A stretch of DNA of 52,577 nt from Pseudomonadota bacterium (GCA_021792975.1 JAJYTR010000013.1:1-52577); one strand, 5' to 3'. Positions 8,256 through 16,189 are shown, numbered from the stretch's first letter. A program made the numbers and translations. Notes: generated by a model not told the origin, from the letters alone.

Positions 8256-8912
8256 ATGAAATTCGATCTGCCGCCGGTTACCGGCGCACTGATCGCCGCC
8301 TGCGTGGTGGTGTTCCTGCTGCAGCATTACGGCGGCTACAACGACACGCTGATCGCGCACTTCGCACTGTGGCCCTTCGGCCACCGGCTGGCGCAGACCG
8401 CCAGCGGCCGCGTGCTGGAGGTGGGTTTCGAACCCTGGCAACTGCTCACTTACGCGTTCCTGCACGGCGGCTGGCTGCACCTGGGCCTGAACATGTGGGG
8501 CCTGTTCCTGTTCGGGCCGCCCATCGAGCGGCTGTTCGGAGCGGGCCGCTACCTGCTGTATTTCACGGTGTGCACGGTGCTGGCGGCCCTGGCGCAGCTG
8601 CTGGTGATCGCTTTCCTCAGCGGTGGCTTCTATCCCACCATCGGCGCCTCCGGCGGGATTTTCGGCGTGCTGCTGGCCTTCGGCATGTTCTTTCCCAACG
8701 TGCGCCTGATGCTGCTGATCCCGCCGGTGCCGGTGCCGGCCTGGCTGTTCGTGATCGGCTACGGCGCCGTCGAACTGGTGCTGGGGGTCACCGGCACCGA
8801 GGCCGGGGTGGCGCACTTCGCGCATCTGGGCGGCATGCTGGGCGGCCTGCTGCTGATCCTGTACTGGCGCGGACGGCTGCCGCTGAAGCCGCGCGTGCGC
8901 CTGCTGCGCTGA
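8256..8912 (+). CDS. rhomboid family intramembrane serine protease
   Basis: A 218-residue polytopic inner-membrane protein with six predicted transmembrane segments. The catalytic dyad is visible: Ser132 in TIGASGGIFGVLL and His190 in HFAHLGGMLGG. The L1-loop region WQLLTYAFLHGGWLHLGLNM, with its HxxxxHxxxN pattern, is characteristic of bacterial rhomboids. These enzymes cleave transmembrane helices of substrates near the membrane surface; the substrate here is unknown. The ATG at 8256 follows GGGAGC and gives a standard short cytoplasmic N-terminus. A GC-rich palindrome lies just downstream, and the next gene is convergent. Confidence 0.93.
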   Translation: MKFDLPPVTGALIAACVVVFLLQHYGGYNDTLIAHFALWPFGHRLAQTASGRVLEVGFEPWQLLTYAFLHGGWLHLGLNMWGLFLFGPPIERLFGAGRYLLYFTVCTVLAALAQLLVIAFLSGGFYPTIGASGGIFGVLLAFGMFFPNVRLMLLIPPVPVPAWLFVIGYGAVELVLGVTGTEAGVAHFAHLGGMLGGLLLILYWRGRLPLKPRVRLLR

Positions 8913-8920
8913 AACGGAAA

Positions 8921-8942
8921 GGGGGCGCCGCGGCGCCCCTTC
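8921..8942. terminator. GC palindrome between convergent genes, possible terminator
   Basis: GGGGCGCCG at 8922-8930 and CGGCGCCCC at 8931-8939 form a perfect 18-bp palindrome, with AAA on the left and TTCC on the right. It lies between the stop codons of the rhomboid gene and the convergent M13 peptidase gene. The lack of a loop and of a real T-tract makes it a weak candidate. Confidence 0.4.
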
Positions 8943-8966
8943 CGTCCGCCGCGCGGGCGGTCCGCG

Positions 8967-11000
8967 TCACCAGATCACCACCTGCCGGGCGCCGCTGCGC
9001 ACCATCGGCTGGCCGGCTTTGCAGCCGAAAGCCCGCCAGAACGCCGGCATGTTGGAAGGCGCACCGATCGCGCGGAACCGCGCCGGCGAGTGCGGGTCGA
9101 CGTTGAGCAGGACCTCCTGCCGCGCGGGGCGCACCGAACCGCGCCAGATGCGCGCCCAGCTCAGGAAGTAGCGCTGGTCCTCGGTGTAGCCGTCGATCTT
9201 CTCGCGCGCCAGCGCCGGGTCTTTCTTCAGGGCGTTCTGCAGGGCGGTGTAGGCGATGTTGAGCCCGCCCAGATCGGCGATGTTCTCGCCCAGCGTCAGC
9301 TTGCCGTTGACGTGTTTGCCCGGCAGCGGCGAGTAGCCGTCGAACTGCCTGACCAGCTTTCCGGTGCGCGCCTCGAAGGCGGCGCGGTCGGCCTTGCTCC
9401 ACCAGTTGGCGTTGTTGCCGTAGGCGTCGAACTGGCTGCCTTCGTCGTCGTAGCCGTGGGTCATCTCGTGGCCGATCACCGCGCCGATGCCGCCGTAGTT
9501 GATGGCGTCGTCGCCGTCGGCGTAGAAGAACGGCGGCTGCAGGATCGCGGCCGGGAAGTTGATGGTGTTGTTGGTGGGGTCGTAGTAGGCGTTGACCGTC
9601 TGCGGCGTCATCGCCCATTCGTAGCGGTCGGTGGGCTTGCCGATCTTGGCGAGGTCATAGCGGTAGTTGAAGGCGTCTGCGCGCTCGACGTTGGCGAAGT
9701 AGTCGTCCGGCGTCACCGTCAGGCCGCGCCAGTCGCGCCACTTGTCGGGATAGCCGATCTTGGGCAGCAGCGTCTGCCACTTCTCCATGGCCTTGGCCTT
9801 GGTGGCCGGGCCCATCCAGCCTACCGCCTCGATGTGCTGGCGCAGCGCCTCGCGCAGATTGTTGACCATGGCCAGCGCGCGCGCCTTGGCCTCGGGTGTG
9901 AAGGTCCTGGCCACGTACAGCTCGCCCAGTGCCATGCCCATCCCGCCGTTGACCGCGGCCAGCACGCGCTTCCAGCGCGGCTCGATCCGCGGCTGGCCGC
10001 CGAGGGTCTTGTTGTAGAAATCGAAGCGCGCATCCACGAACGGCTTCGAGAGATACGGCGCGGCGCTGGAAATCGCGTGGAAGCGCAGATAGGCGCGCCA
10101 GGTGGCGACGGGCTCCTCGCCGATCATGCGGCCGACCTCGGCGAAGAACTTCGGCTGCGACAGCGAGAAGCCCTGCACCTCGACACCCTGCACGGCGAAG
10201 AACTTCCGCCAGGAAAAGTCGGGCGTGACCCGGTCGGCCTGGGCGACGCTGACGAAGTGGTACTGATTGGCCGGGTCGCGCAGCTCCACCGGGCTCAGCG
10301 AGGCTTTTGCCAGCCGCGTCTCGAAGGCCATCACGGCTTGCGCGTCGTGCGCGGCGCGTTCGGCCGGCTCGCCGCCCAGTTGCAGCATCTTGCCGATGTA
10401 GGCCAGGTACTGCGCGCGTTTCTCGGCGAACTCGGGCTTGGTGTAGTAGTCGGGCGTGGGCAGGCCCAGGCCACCCTGGAAGGCGTAGCCGATCTGCATC
10501 CTGGCATTCTTGAAGTCGGCGCCGGAACCGAACGCGAACAGCTCACCCTGGCCCTTGGCGAAGCTGGCGTCGAGATAGTCCACCAGTTGCGGCTGCGTCA
10601 TCACCTGGTCGATGGCGTGCAGCGTCGGCTGCAGCGGCTGGATGCCGGCGGCGTCGATGGCCGCCTGGTCCATGCCGCTCTCGTAGAAGTAGCCGATCTT
10701 CTGCTCGATCGAGCCCGGCTTGGCCTTCGCTGCGTTGGCGGCAGCCTGCCGCACGATCTCGTGCTGGATGTCCAGCGATTTCTCGGCCAGTTCGTCGAAG
10801 GCGCCCCAGCGCGTCTTGTCGGCCGGGATCGGATGCGTGGCCACCCACTTCGCGTTGACGAACGCGTTGAAGTTGCTGCACGCGCTGACCTGCGTGTCCA
10901 GTTCCTTGACGTTGAACACGCTGGAATCGGCGGCGGCGGCCAGCGCGGACAGGGCGAGGCCGATGGCCAGCGCGGCGGGCTTGAGGACGGGATGCTTCAT
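8967..11000 (-). CDS. M13 family zinc metallopeptidase (neprilysin/PepO type), exported
   Basis: A 677-residue zinc endopeptidase with an N-terminal signal peptide (MKHPVLKPAALAIGLALSAL, cleavage near AAAA-DSS). Zinc ligands are in GAVIGHEMTHGYDDEGSQFD at about residues 505-525 (HExxH) and in LGENIADLGG near 571, where the Glu is the third ligand and the Asp supports catalysis. The NAYYDPTNNTINFPAAILQPP stretch (substrate-edge NAYY motif) and the C-terminal CKAGQPMV...VIW ending are classical for M13. It is probably periplasmic. The ATG at 11000 gives a complete signal peptide. It is the last gene of a minus-strand run that begins at gcvR. Confidence 0.95.
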   Translation of the reverse strand: MKHPVLKPAALAIGLALSALAAAADSSVFNVKELDTQVSACSNFNAFVNAKWVATHPIPADKTRWGAFDELAEKSLDIQHEIVRQAAANAAKAKPGSIEQKIGYFYESGMDQAAIDAAGIQPLQPTLHAIDQVMTQPQLVDYLDASFAKGQGELFAFGSGADFKNARMQIGYAFQGGLGLPTPDYYTKPEFAEKRAQYLAYIGKMLQLGGEPAERAAHDAQAVMAFETRLAKASLSPVELRDPANQYHFVSVAQADRVTPDFSWRKFFAVQGVEVQGFSLSQPKFFAEVGRMIGEEPVATWRAYLRFHAISSAAPYLSKPFVDARFDFYNKTLGGQPRIEPRWKRVLAAVNGGMGMALGELYVARTFTPEAKARALAMVNNLREALRQHIEAVGWMGPATKAKAMEKWQTLLPKIGYPDKWRDWRGLTVTPDDYFANVERADAFNYRYDLAKIGKPTDRYEWAMTPQTVNAYYDPTNNTINFPAAILQPPFFYADGDDAINYGGIGAVIGHEMTHGYDDEGSQFDAYGNNANWWSKADRAAFEARTGKLVRQFDGYSPLPGKHVNGKLTLGENIADLGGLNIAYTALQNALKKDPALAREKIDGYTEDQRYFLSWARIWRGSVRPARQEVLLNVDPHSPARFRAIGAPSNMPAFWRAFGCKAGQPMVRSGARQVVIW

Positions 11001-11098
11001 GGATGGTGGCTCCTGGGGGTCATGGGCTGCGCGCAGGGCTGGGCCGAGGCAAGCGGCGGACGCTAGGTCCGCTTGCGGCCGCCTTACAGTGCCGTGAG

Positions 11099-11662
11099 TC
11101 ACGTGCCGCCGCAATGCGACCGTAAACCGGCGCCGCGCACCCACTTCGGGATGGGCACCTCGACCCGCGTGAAGTGACGGTAGCGGCCGTTCTGCGCGCG
11201 GCTGACGACGAGCGCCAGCGCGGCGGCGGTGAACACCGGCAACGGCGTCGCGGTCGCGGGCCGGGCCCGTACCGCACCGCGGCCGCGCGCCAGGGTGACG
11301 TGCGGCTGCCACGGGATCGCGCCGGCCGCCGGATCGGGCATCCAGCGGGCCAGTGCCGCATGCAGGCGCAGCAGCCCGGCGTGCGGCGCGTACTCGACCA
11401 CCTGCACCCAGGTGTGCGGGCCGGTCGCCCATCCCGTCAGCGCCACCGGCGCGAGCGGCGGCAGCGATGCGGCCAGCGTGGGCAGGATGCGGGCCGCGTC
11501 TTCGAGCGTCCGCTGCGGCAGCGCGGGATGGAAGCGCAACGTCAGATGCAGCCCGTCGTCGGGTGCCGGCGGGGTGCCGGGTGGGCGCGCAGGGCGCAGC
11601 GCGGTCAGCGCATCGCGGGTGGCGGCATCCGGCAGCAGCGCGAAGAAACAGCGCGCGGACAT
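11099..11662 (-). CDS. thpR: RNA 2',3'-cyclic phosphodiesterase (LigT/ThpR)
   Basis: A 187-residue 2H phosphoesterase. The two catalytic H-x-T/S-x motifs are HLTLRF at about residue 39 and HVTLARG at about residue 125, spaced as in the family. The opening MSARCFFALLPDAATRDAL is the usual beta strand and helix start (RLFFAL-P). Enzymes of this family open 2',3'-cyclic phosphates to 2'-phosphates and can join 2'-5' RNA ends in vitro; the in vivo substrate is unknown. The gene lies 16 bases downstream of the thiD stop on the same strand and is likely co-transcribed with it. Confidence 0.88.
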   Translation of the reverse strand: MSARCFFALLPDAATRDALTALRPARPPGTPPAPDDGLHLTLRFHPALPQRTLEDAARILPTLAASLPPLAPVALTGWATGPHTWVQVVEYAPHAGLLRLHAALARWMPDPAAGAIPWQPHVTLARGRGAVRARPATATPLPVFTAAALALVVSRAQNGRYRHFTRVEVPIPKWVRGAGLRSHCGGT

Positions 11663-11678
11663 GGGCCGTGCACCGCGC

Positions 11679-12533
11679 TCAATGCCGCAGCAGGATCAGG
11701 CCGCCGCGGCGCAGCCGCCAGCCGCGCGCCAGTGCGCGTTGCACGTAGGCGACCGCCAGCGCGGCGGCGCGGCGCGGCGTGCGGCCCTTGGCCAACTCGG
11801 CGGCGAGCGCCGCGGCCAGGGTGCAGCCGGTGCCGTGGGCGATGCCCGGCCGGCGTGCGTGCATGAACGCCAGCGGGCCCTCGGCATCGCGGTACAGATC
11901 GCGCACGGTGCGGCCTGCGCCGTGGCCGCCTTTCAGCAGCACGGCGCGCGGACCCAGCGCCAGCAGGCGATCGACGATGCGCGGCAGATTGCGCGCAGGC
12001 CCGGCGTCGATGCCGGTCAGCGCGGCGGCCTCGGGCAGGTTGGGGGTCAGCACCGTGGCCAGCGGCAGCAGTTCGCCGACCAGCACGCGCACGGCGCCGG
12101 CATCCAGCAGGCGCGTGCCGCGGGTGGCGACCATCACCGGATCGAGCACCAGCGGCACCTGTGGATGCGCGCGCAGCGCGCGCGCCACGGCGCGGATCAC
12201 CGGCGCGCCGCCCAGCATGCCGGTCTTCACCGCCGCCACCGGGAAGTCCGCGAACACGGACTCGATCTGCGCCTGCACCTCGCGCGCCGGCAGCCGGTGG
12301 ATGGAGTGCACGCCGCGCGTGTTCTGCGCGGTCACCGCGGTGATCGCGCTGGTGCCGTGCACGCCGCGCGCCAGGAAGGTCTTGAGATCGGCCTGGATTC
12401 CCGCGCCGCCGCCGGAGTCGGAGCCGGCGATGGTGAGGACGACCGGGACCGCCGGGACTCGGGACTCAGCAAGCGGGACCCGGGACCCGGGACCCGGGAC
12501 CCGGTATATCGCGCGAGGCGATTTGCGATGCAT
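11679..12533 (-). CDS. thiD: hydroxymethylpyrimidine/phosphomethylpyrimidine kinase
   Basis: ThiD phosphorylates HMP and HMP-P for thiamine synthesis. The core is complete: VVLTIAGSDSGGGAGIQADL at the start, KTGMLGG, PLVLDPVMVATRG, LTPNLPEAAALTG, VLLKGGHG, and the anion hole GTGCTLAAALAAEL. The start is unusual. The ribokinase-fold core normally begins within a few residues of Met, but here the first ATG (12533) lies about 35 codons upstream. The added segment (RVPGPGSRVP...SRVP) is translated from a tandem CGGGACC heptad array. Either the protein carries this repeat-coded leader, or translation begins at a non-ATG codon inside it. No thiamine riboswitch is recognisable upstream. Downstream is thpR. 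Confidence 0.92.
   Translation of the reverse strand: MHRKSPRAIYRVPGPGSRVPLAESRVPAVPVVLTIAGSDSGGGAGIQADLKTFLARGVHGTSAITAVTAQNTRGVHSIHRLPAREVQAQIESVFADFPVAAVKTGMLGGAPVIRAVARALRAHPQVPLVLDPVMVATRGTRLLDAGAVRVLVGELLPLATVLTPNLPEAAALTGIDAGPARNLPRIVDRLLALGPRAVLLKGGHGAGRTVRDLYRDAEGPLAFMHARRPGIAHGTGCTLAAALAAELAKGRTPRRAAALAVAYVQRALARGWRLRRGGLILLRH
12444..12504. repeat. tandem CGGGACC/CGGGACT heptad array
   Basis: Seven-base units occur at 12444 (CGGGACC), 12453 and 12460 (CGGGACT), then, after a 7-base spacer, four CGGGACC units at 12474-12501 followed by CGG. The array falls at the 5' end of thiD and is paired with a degenerate, opposite-strand copy at 12608-12640. Confidence 0.8.
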
Positions 12534-12607
12534 GTGCGTTGGGTGTGGCTTCATCACGCGAGCCGGCGGCAGCATGAACATGCATCCCACACGACGTGCG
12601 GATTCTC

Positions 12608-12640
12608 CCCGGGTTCCGGACCCCGGGTCCCCGGTCCCGG
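12608..12640. repeat. degenerate GGGTCCC-type heptads, opposite orientation
   Basis: A CCGGGTTCCGGACC stretch followed by CCGGGTCCCCGGTCCCGG is the reverse-complement style of the heptad array at 12444-12504, with several changes. It stands between the first thiD ATG and the phoH stop. The two arrays bracket about 103 bp that contain no gene. Confidence 0.6.
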
Positions 12641-12645
12641 CTCTC

Positions 12646-14025
12646 TCACAGCGCCTCCGATGCGAAGTCCGCCAGCCGCGAACGCTCGCCGCGACGCAGG
12701 GTGATATGCGCCGAATGCGGCCAGCTTTTGAAGCGGTCCACGGCGTAGGTGAGGCCGGAGTTGGTCTCGGTGAGGTAGGGCGTGTCGATCTGCTCGACGT
12801 TGCCCAGCGCCACGATCTTGGTGCCGGGTCCGGCCCGCGTAATCAATGTTTTCATCTGCTTGGGGGTTAGATTTTGTGCTTCGTCGAGAATGACGTAACG
12901 GTTGAGGAAGGTGCGTCCGCGCATGAAACTCAGCGAGCGCACCTTGACCCGCGAGGTGATCAGGTCGTTGGTGGCGGCGCGGCCCCAGCTGCCGCCCTCC
13001 TCGGGATTGGTCAGCACCTCCAGGTTGTCGGTGAGCGCGCCCATCCACGGCGTCATCTTCTCTTCCTCGGTGCCGGGCAGGAAGCCGATCTCGTCGCCCA
13101 CCGACACGGTGGCGCGGGTCATGATGATCTCGCGGTAGCGCTGCTGGTCCATCACCTGCGCCAGGCCGGCGGCCAGCGCCAGCAGGGTCTTGCCGGTGCC
13201 GGCGGTGCCCAGCAGGGTGACGAAGTCGACCTCGGGATCCATCAGCACGTTGAGCGCGAAGTTCTGTTCGCGGTTGCGCGCGGTGATGCCCCACACCGCG
13301 TGGTTGGCGTGGCCGTGGTCGTCCTGCAGCACCAGCCGCGCGGTGCCCTCGCTGATTGCCAGCACACGCAATTCGACGCTGTTGTCGCCGGGCAGGTACA
13401 GGCACTGCTGCGGATGCCAGGGTTCGTCGGAACGCAGGGTCAGTTCGTAGTAGGTGCGTCCGCGTTCGGCCCAGGAACGCAGCTCCGCATGCCGCTGCCA
13501 GAAATCCTCGGGCAGTTCGGCGTGCCCGGTGTAGAGCAGCGCGAAATCGTCCAGCGCGCGGTCGTTCTCGTAGTCCTCGGCCGGCAAGCCCTGGATGCCG
13601 GCCTTGATGCGCAGGTTGATGTCCTTGCTGACCAGCACCACCGGGGTGTCGGGATGGCTCTCGCGCAGCGCCAGCACGGCGCCGAGGATCTGGTTGTCCG
13701 GCGATCCGTTGCCGTTGCCCAGCCTGCTCTGGAACCACAGCCTGCCGCGCGCGTCGGAGCGGCCCAGCGAAACGCCGCCCGGATTGCGCAGCGGCAGCCC
13801 CGCGGCGATGCCGCCGCGGCCGGTACCCTGGATCAGCTCGTTGAAGAAGCGGCTGGCCTGGCGCGCGTTGCGCGCCAGCTCGGAGCTGCCGCTTTTTTTC
13901 TCGTCCAGTTCCTCCAGCACTTTCATCGGGATGAACACGTCGTGTTCCTCGAAGCGGAACAGCGAGGTGGGGTCGTGCAGCAGCACGTTGGTGTCGAGCG
14001 CGTAGATGCGCTTGCCGCGACTCAT
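12646..14025 (-). CDS. PhoH family ATPase with N-terminal PIN domain
   Basis: A 459-residue PIN-PhoH fusion (PhoH2 type). The PIN domain (about 1-150) begins KRIYALDTNVLLHDP, with the first acidic metal ligand, and includes PVVLVSKDINLRIKA. The PhoH P-loop ATPase domain (about 240-455) has Walker A GTAGTGKT, the segment TRATVSVGDEIGFLPGTEEE and Walker B RYVILDEAQNLTPKQ. Studied PIN-PhoH proteins act as RNA helicases with ribonuclease activity; that is family knowledge, not shown here. The ATG at 14025 gives the standard N-terminus; an upstream extension would be Arg-rich and unlike the family. It sits between bcp and thiD on the minus strand. Confidence 0.93.
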   Translation of the reverse strand: MSRGKRIYALDTNVLLHDPTSLFRFEEHDVFIPMKVLEELDEKKSGSSELARNARQASRFFNELIQGTGRGGIAAGLPLRNPGGVSLGRSDARGRLWFQSRLGNGNGSPDNQILGAVLALRESHPDTPVVLVSKDINLRIKAGIQGLPAEDYENDRALDDFALLYTGHAELPEDFWQRHAELRSWAERGRTYYELTLRSDEPWHPQQCLYLPGDNSVELRVLAISEGTARLVLQDDHGHANHAVWGITARNREQNFALNVLMDPEVDFVTLLGTAGTGKTLLALAAGLAQVMDQQRYREIIMTRATVSVGDEIGFLPGTEEEKMTPWMGALTDNLEVLTNPEEGGSWGRAATNDLITSRVKVRSLSFMRGRTFLNRYVILDEAQNLTPKQMKTLITRAGPGTKIVALGNVEQIDTPYLTETNSGLTYAVDRFKSWPHSAHITLRRGERSRLADFASEAL

Positions 14026-14116
14026 GGGCCGGATTCCTCTGCGCCGGGAAGAAACGCATGCGTGCGCGCGTCCGCTGCGGCGAGAGCCGCCGGGCGCGCG
14101 CGGGGAAGGGTGGGGA

Positions 14117-14599
14117 TCACGGAGCGGGGATGGCGTCCAGCACCGCCTGCGCATGGCCGGGCACCTTGACGCCGCGCCAGCTCTGCGCGATGCGCCCGTC
14201 GGGCGCGATCAGAAAGGTGCTGCGCTCGATGCCCAGCACCTGCCTGCCGTACATGTTCCTGGGCCGAATCACGCCGAATGCCCGGCACAGCGCGGCGTCG
14301 GCGTCGCTGACCAGATCGAAGCCGAAGCCCTGCTTCGCGCAGAAGTTGCGGTGCGACTGCAGCGAGTCGCGCGAGACGCCCAGCACCTCGGCCCGCTTCG
14401 CGCGGAAGCGTTGCAGCAGGGCGTTGAACCCGAGACCCTCGGCGGTGCAGCCGGGGGTGGCGTCCCGGGGATAGAAGTACAGCACCAGCCAGCGTCCGGC
14501 GTAATCGGCCAGGCGCGCGCCGCGGCCGCTGGAGAGCGCCAGCGGCAGGTCGGCGACCCGGTCACCCGTATCGAGCGCGCGCACACCGCCCATCGCCAT
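14117..14599 (-). CDS. bcp: thiol peroxidase, Bcp/PrxQ type peroxiredoxin
   Basis: A 160-residue peroxiredoxin reducing hydroperoxides. The peroxidatic Cys51 is in FYPRDATPGCTAEGLGF, the classic P-x-x-x-T/S-x-x-C active site. In many PrxQ proteins a resolving Cys follows five residues later (E. coli Bcp C45/C50); here that position is Leu. Another Cys occurs at residue 87 (NFCAKQGF), so resolution must use that residue or an outside thiol. The ATG at 14599 is 15 bases from the gcvR-like stop, so the two are probably co-transcribed. An ATG two codons later is equally possible. Confidence 0.92.
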   Translation of the reverse strand: MAMGGVRALDTGDRVADLPLALSSGRGARLADYAGRWLVLYFYPRDATPGCTAEGLGFNALLQRFRAKRAEVLGVSRDSLQSHRNFCAKQGFGFDLVSDADAALCRAFGVIRPRNMYGRQVLGIERSTFLIAPDGRIAQSWRGVKVPGHAQAVLDAIPAP

Positions 14600-14614
14600 T
14601 CCTCCGCCAAATGC

Positions 14615-15205
14615 TCAGTACTTCACCGGCTCCATGACCGCGTCCAGATTGAGGCCGTCGCACAGTTCGAGAAACTCGTCGCGCAGCGCGGCGATGTGCA
14701 GATCGGACGGGATGCCCAGCGTGATCTGCGCCGAGAACATCTCGGCGCCGGTCTGCATGGCCTGGTAACGCTGCGAGCTGAGCTGCTCGATGCTGATCTG
14801 GCGCTCGGCGAAAAACTCCAGCACCTCGGCCAGCACGCCCTGGCGGTCCGCCGCCACCACTTCGATCAGATAGGGCAGCAGGTGCTGCTGCGGCTTGCGC
14901 GGCGCGCTGCGATAGGTCACCAGGTGCAGATCGGGATCGCGGCCCAGGCGCGCCAGCGCCGTCTCCAGCTTGGCCACGGCGTCCCACGAGCCTTGTGCCA
15001 TCAGCGCCACCGAGATATCCGCGCCCAGCGTACTGACGCGGGCGTCGCTGAGCGAGCAGCCGGAGTCGGCCACACGGCGCGCCAGTTGCAGCAGCGGCGA
15101 CTGCGCGGCGGGCGTGAGCGTCTGGACCAGCAGGATGTGCTCGTTGCCGCCACGCGGCGCGGTGGTGTTCAAGTGCGGATCCCGTGCTTCATTGCGGCTG
15201 CGCAT
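14615..15205 (-). CDS. gcvR: glycine cleavage system transcriptional repressor-like, tandem ACT protein
   Basis: A 196-residue protein made of two ACT-like amino-acid-binding modules (about 20-95 and 105-185). It matches the GcvR family, in which HILLVQTLTPAAQSPLLQLA opens the first module and LIEVVAADRQGVLAEVLEFF the second. E. coli GcvR binds glycine and restrains GcvA rather than binding DNA itself. The gene is divergent from dapA with 48 bp between starts, and is followed by bcp. This gcvR-bcp-phoH order is, as I recall, common in Xanthomonadales. Whether it controls gcv genes here is unknown. Confidence 0.82.
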   Translation of the reverse strand: MRSRNEARDPHLNTTAPRGGNEHILLVQTLTPAAQSPLLQLARRVADSGCSLSDARVSTLGADISVALMAQGSWDAVAKLETALARLGRDPDLHLVTYRSAPRKPQQHLLPYLIEVVAADRQGVLAEVLEFFAERQISIEQLSSQRYQAMQTGAEMFSAQITLGIPSDLHIAALRDEFLELCDGLNLDAVMEPVKY

Positions 15206-15217
15206 GCGCGGTGCAGC

Positions 15218-15248
15218 TTACTTGCCCGCGCGCGCGAGCCGCAAGTAA
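15218..15248. promoter_or_regulatory. inverted repeat in the gcvR/dapA divergent promoter region
   Basis: TTACTTGC at 15218-15225 and GCAAGTAA at 15241-15248 are perfect 8-bp inverted arms with a 15-base GC-rich centre. Each arm leads into an AT-rich hexamer close to its gene: TAACAT just before dapA, and TAAGCT on the other strand before gcvR. The arms could therefore be symmetric promoter elements with very short leaders, or a two-fold operator shared by both genes. Confidence 0.4.
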
Positions 15249-15253
15249 CATCC

Positions 15254-16174
15254 ATGTGTTCCCACCCCGCGGATCACGCCGTGCAGCTGACCGGCAGCAT
15301 CTGCGCGCTGGCCACGCCGTTCGCGGCGGACGGCGCGCTCGATCTGGAAGCCTTCGCCCGTCTCATCGACCACCAGCTCGCCGGCGGTACCCAGGGCCTG
15401 GTGGTGGCCGGCTCGACCGGCGAAGCGCACATGCTGGAATCCGGCGAATGGGAACGGCTGCTCGCGTTCGCCGTGTCCCGCGTGGCCGGACGCGTGCCGG
15501 TGCTGGCCGGCGCTGGCGCCGCCGCCACCGCGGAGACGCTGCGCAACGTGCAGCGCGCATGCGCACTGGGCGCCGATGCCGCGCTGGTGGTCACGCCGTA
15601 CTACGTGCGGCCCACACAGGACGGCCTGCTGCGCCACTTCACCGTACTGGCCGACCGCGGCGGGCTGCCCATCGTGCTCTACAACGTACCTTCGCGCACC
15701 GGTTGCGATCTGCTGCCGGAAACCGCGGCACGGCTGGCGCAACACCCGGCCATCGTCGGCCTCAAGGAGGCCCGTGCCGACGAGGCGCGCATCGCGGCCG
15801 CGGCGCGGCTGGTGCAGCCGGGCTTCGCGGTGCTGTCGGGCGATGACGCCAGCGCGCACCGCGCGATGCGCGCGGGCATGCAGGGCGTGATCTCGGTGGT
15901 CAACAACCTGGTGCCGCGGCGGATGCGCCGCCTGTGCGATGCTGCGCTGGGCGGGGATGCCGGCGCAGCCGAACGCGAGGCGGCGCAACTGGATTCGCTG
16001 CTGCGTGCGCTGGAGTGCGCGCCCAATCCCATCGCGGTCAAGGCCGGGCTGGCGGCCTTGGGCCTCGCTGGCGCCGGCGTGCGCCTGCCGCTCACCGAAC
16101 TGACGGCCGGCGAGGCGCGCACGCGCCTCGAAACCTCACTCGCAGCGCTGGCTCCGGCCGCCGGCGTTGCCTGA
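15254..16174 (+). CDS. dapA: 4-hydroxy-tetrahydrodipicolinate synthase
   Basis: A 306-residue TIM-barrel lyase condensing pyruvate with aspartate semialdehyde, the first committed step to diaminopimelate and lysine. The Schiff-base Lys171 lies in IVGLKEARAD, Tyr143 in VLYNVPSRTG and the second catalytic Tyr in LVVTPYYVRP. The triad threonine of E. coli (T44, in GTTGE) aligns with Ser54 here (VAGSTGEAHM); Ser can supply the same hydroxyl. The neighbouring Thr55 is kept. The ATG at 15254 is used, with 48 bp to the divergent gcvR-like gene. The bamC-like lipoprotein gene follows after 15 bases, as in many gammaproteobacteria. Confidence 0.93.
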   Translation: MCSHPADHAVQLTGSICALATPFAADGALDLEAFARLIDHQLAGGTQGLVVAGSTGEAHMLESGEWERLLAFAVSRVAGRVPVLAGAGAAATAETLRNVQRACALGADAALVVTPYYVRPTQDGLLRHFTVLADRGGLPIVLYNVPSRTGCDLLPETAARLAQHPAIVGLKEARADEARIAAAARLVQPGFAVLSGDDASAHRAMRAGMQGVISVVNNLVPRRMRRLCDAALGGDAGAAEREAAQLDSLLRALECAPNPIAVKAGLAALGLAGAGVRLPLTELTAGEARTRLETSLAALAPAAGVA

Positions 16175-16189
16175 TTCACGGATCCCGCA

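Noticed and set aside
8418-8440. TTCGAA-containing stretch resembling a tRNA T-loop
   Set aside because: It lies inside the rhomboid coding frame and no cloverleaf can be drawn around it.
9090-11066. Long plus-strand open frame (about 658 codons) opposite the M13 peptidase
   Set aside because: The composition is typical of an antisense shadow, while the minus frame has HExxH, the third zinc ligand and a signal peptide.
12444-12640. Heptad repeats considered as a CRISPR array
   Set aside because: Units are 7 bp, mostly without spacers, and no cas gene is near.
12534-12645. Possible thiamine (TPP) riboswitch upstream of thiD
   Set aside because: The conserved CUGAGA and ACCUGA-like cores were not found; the space is filled by repeats.
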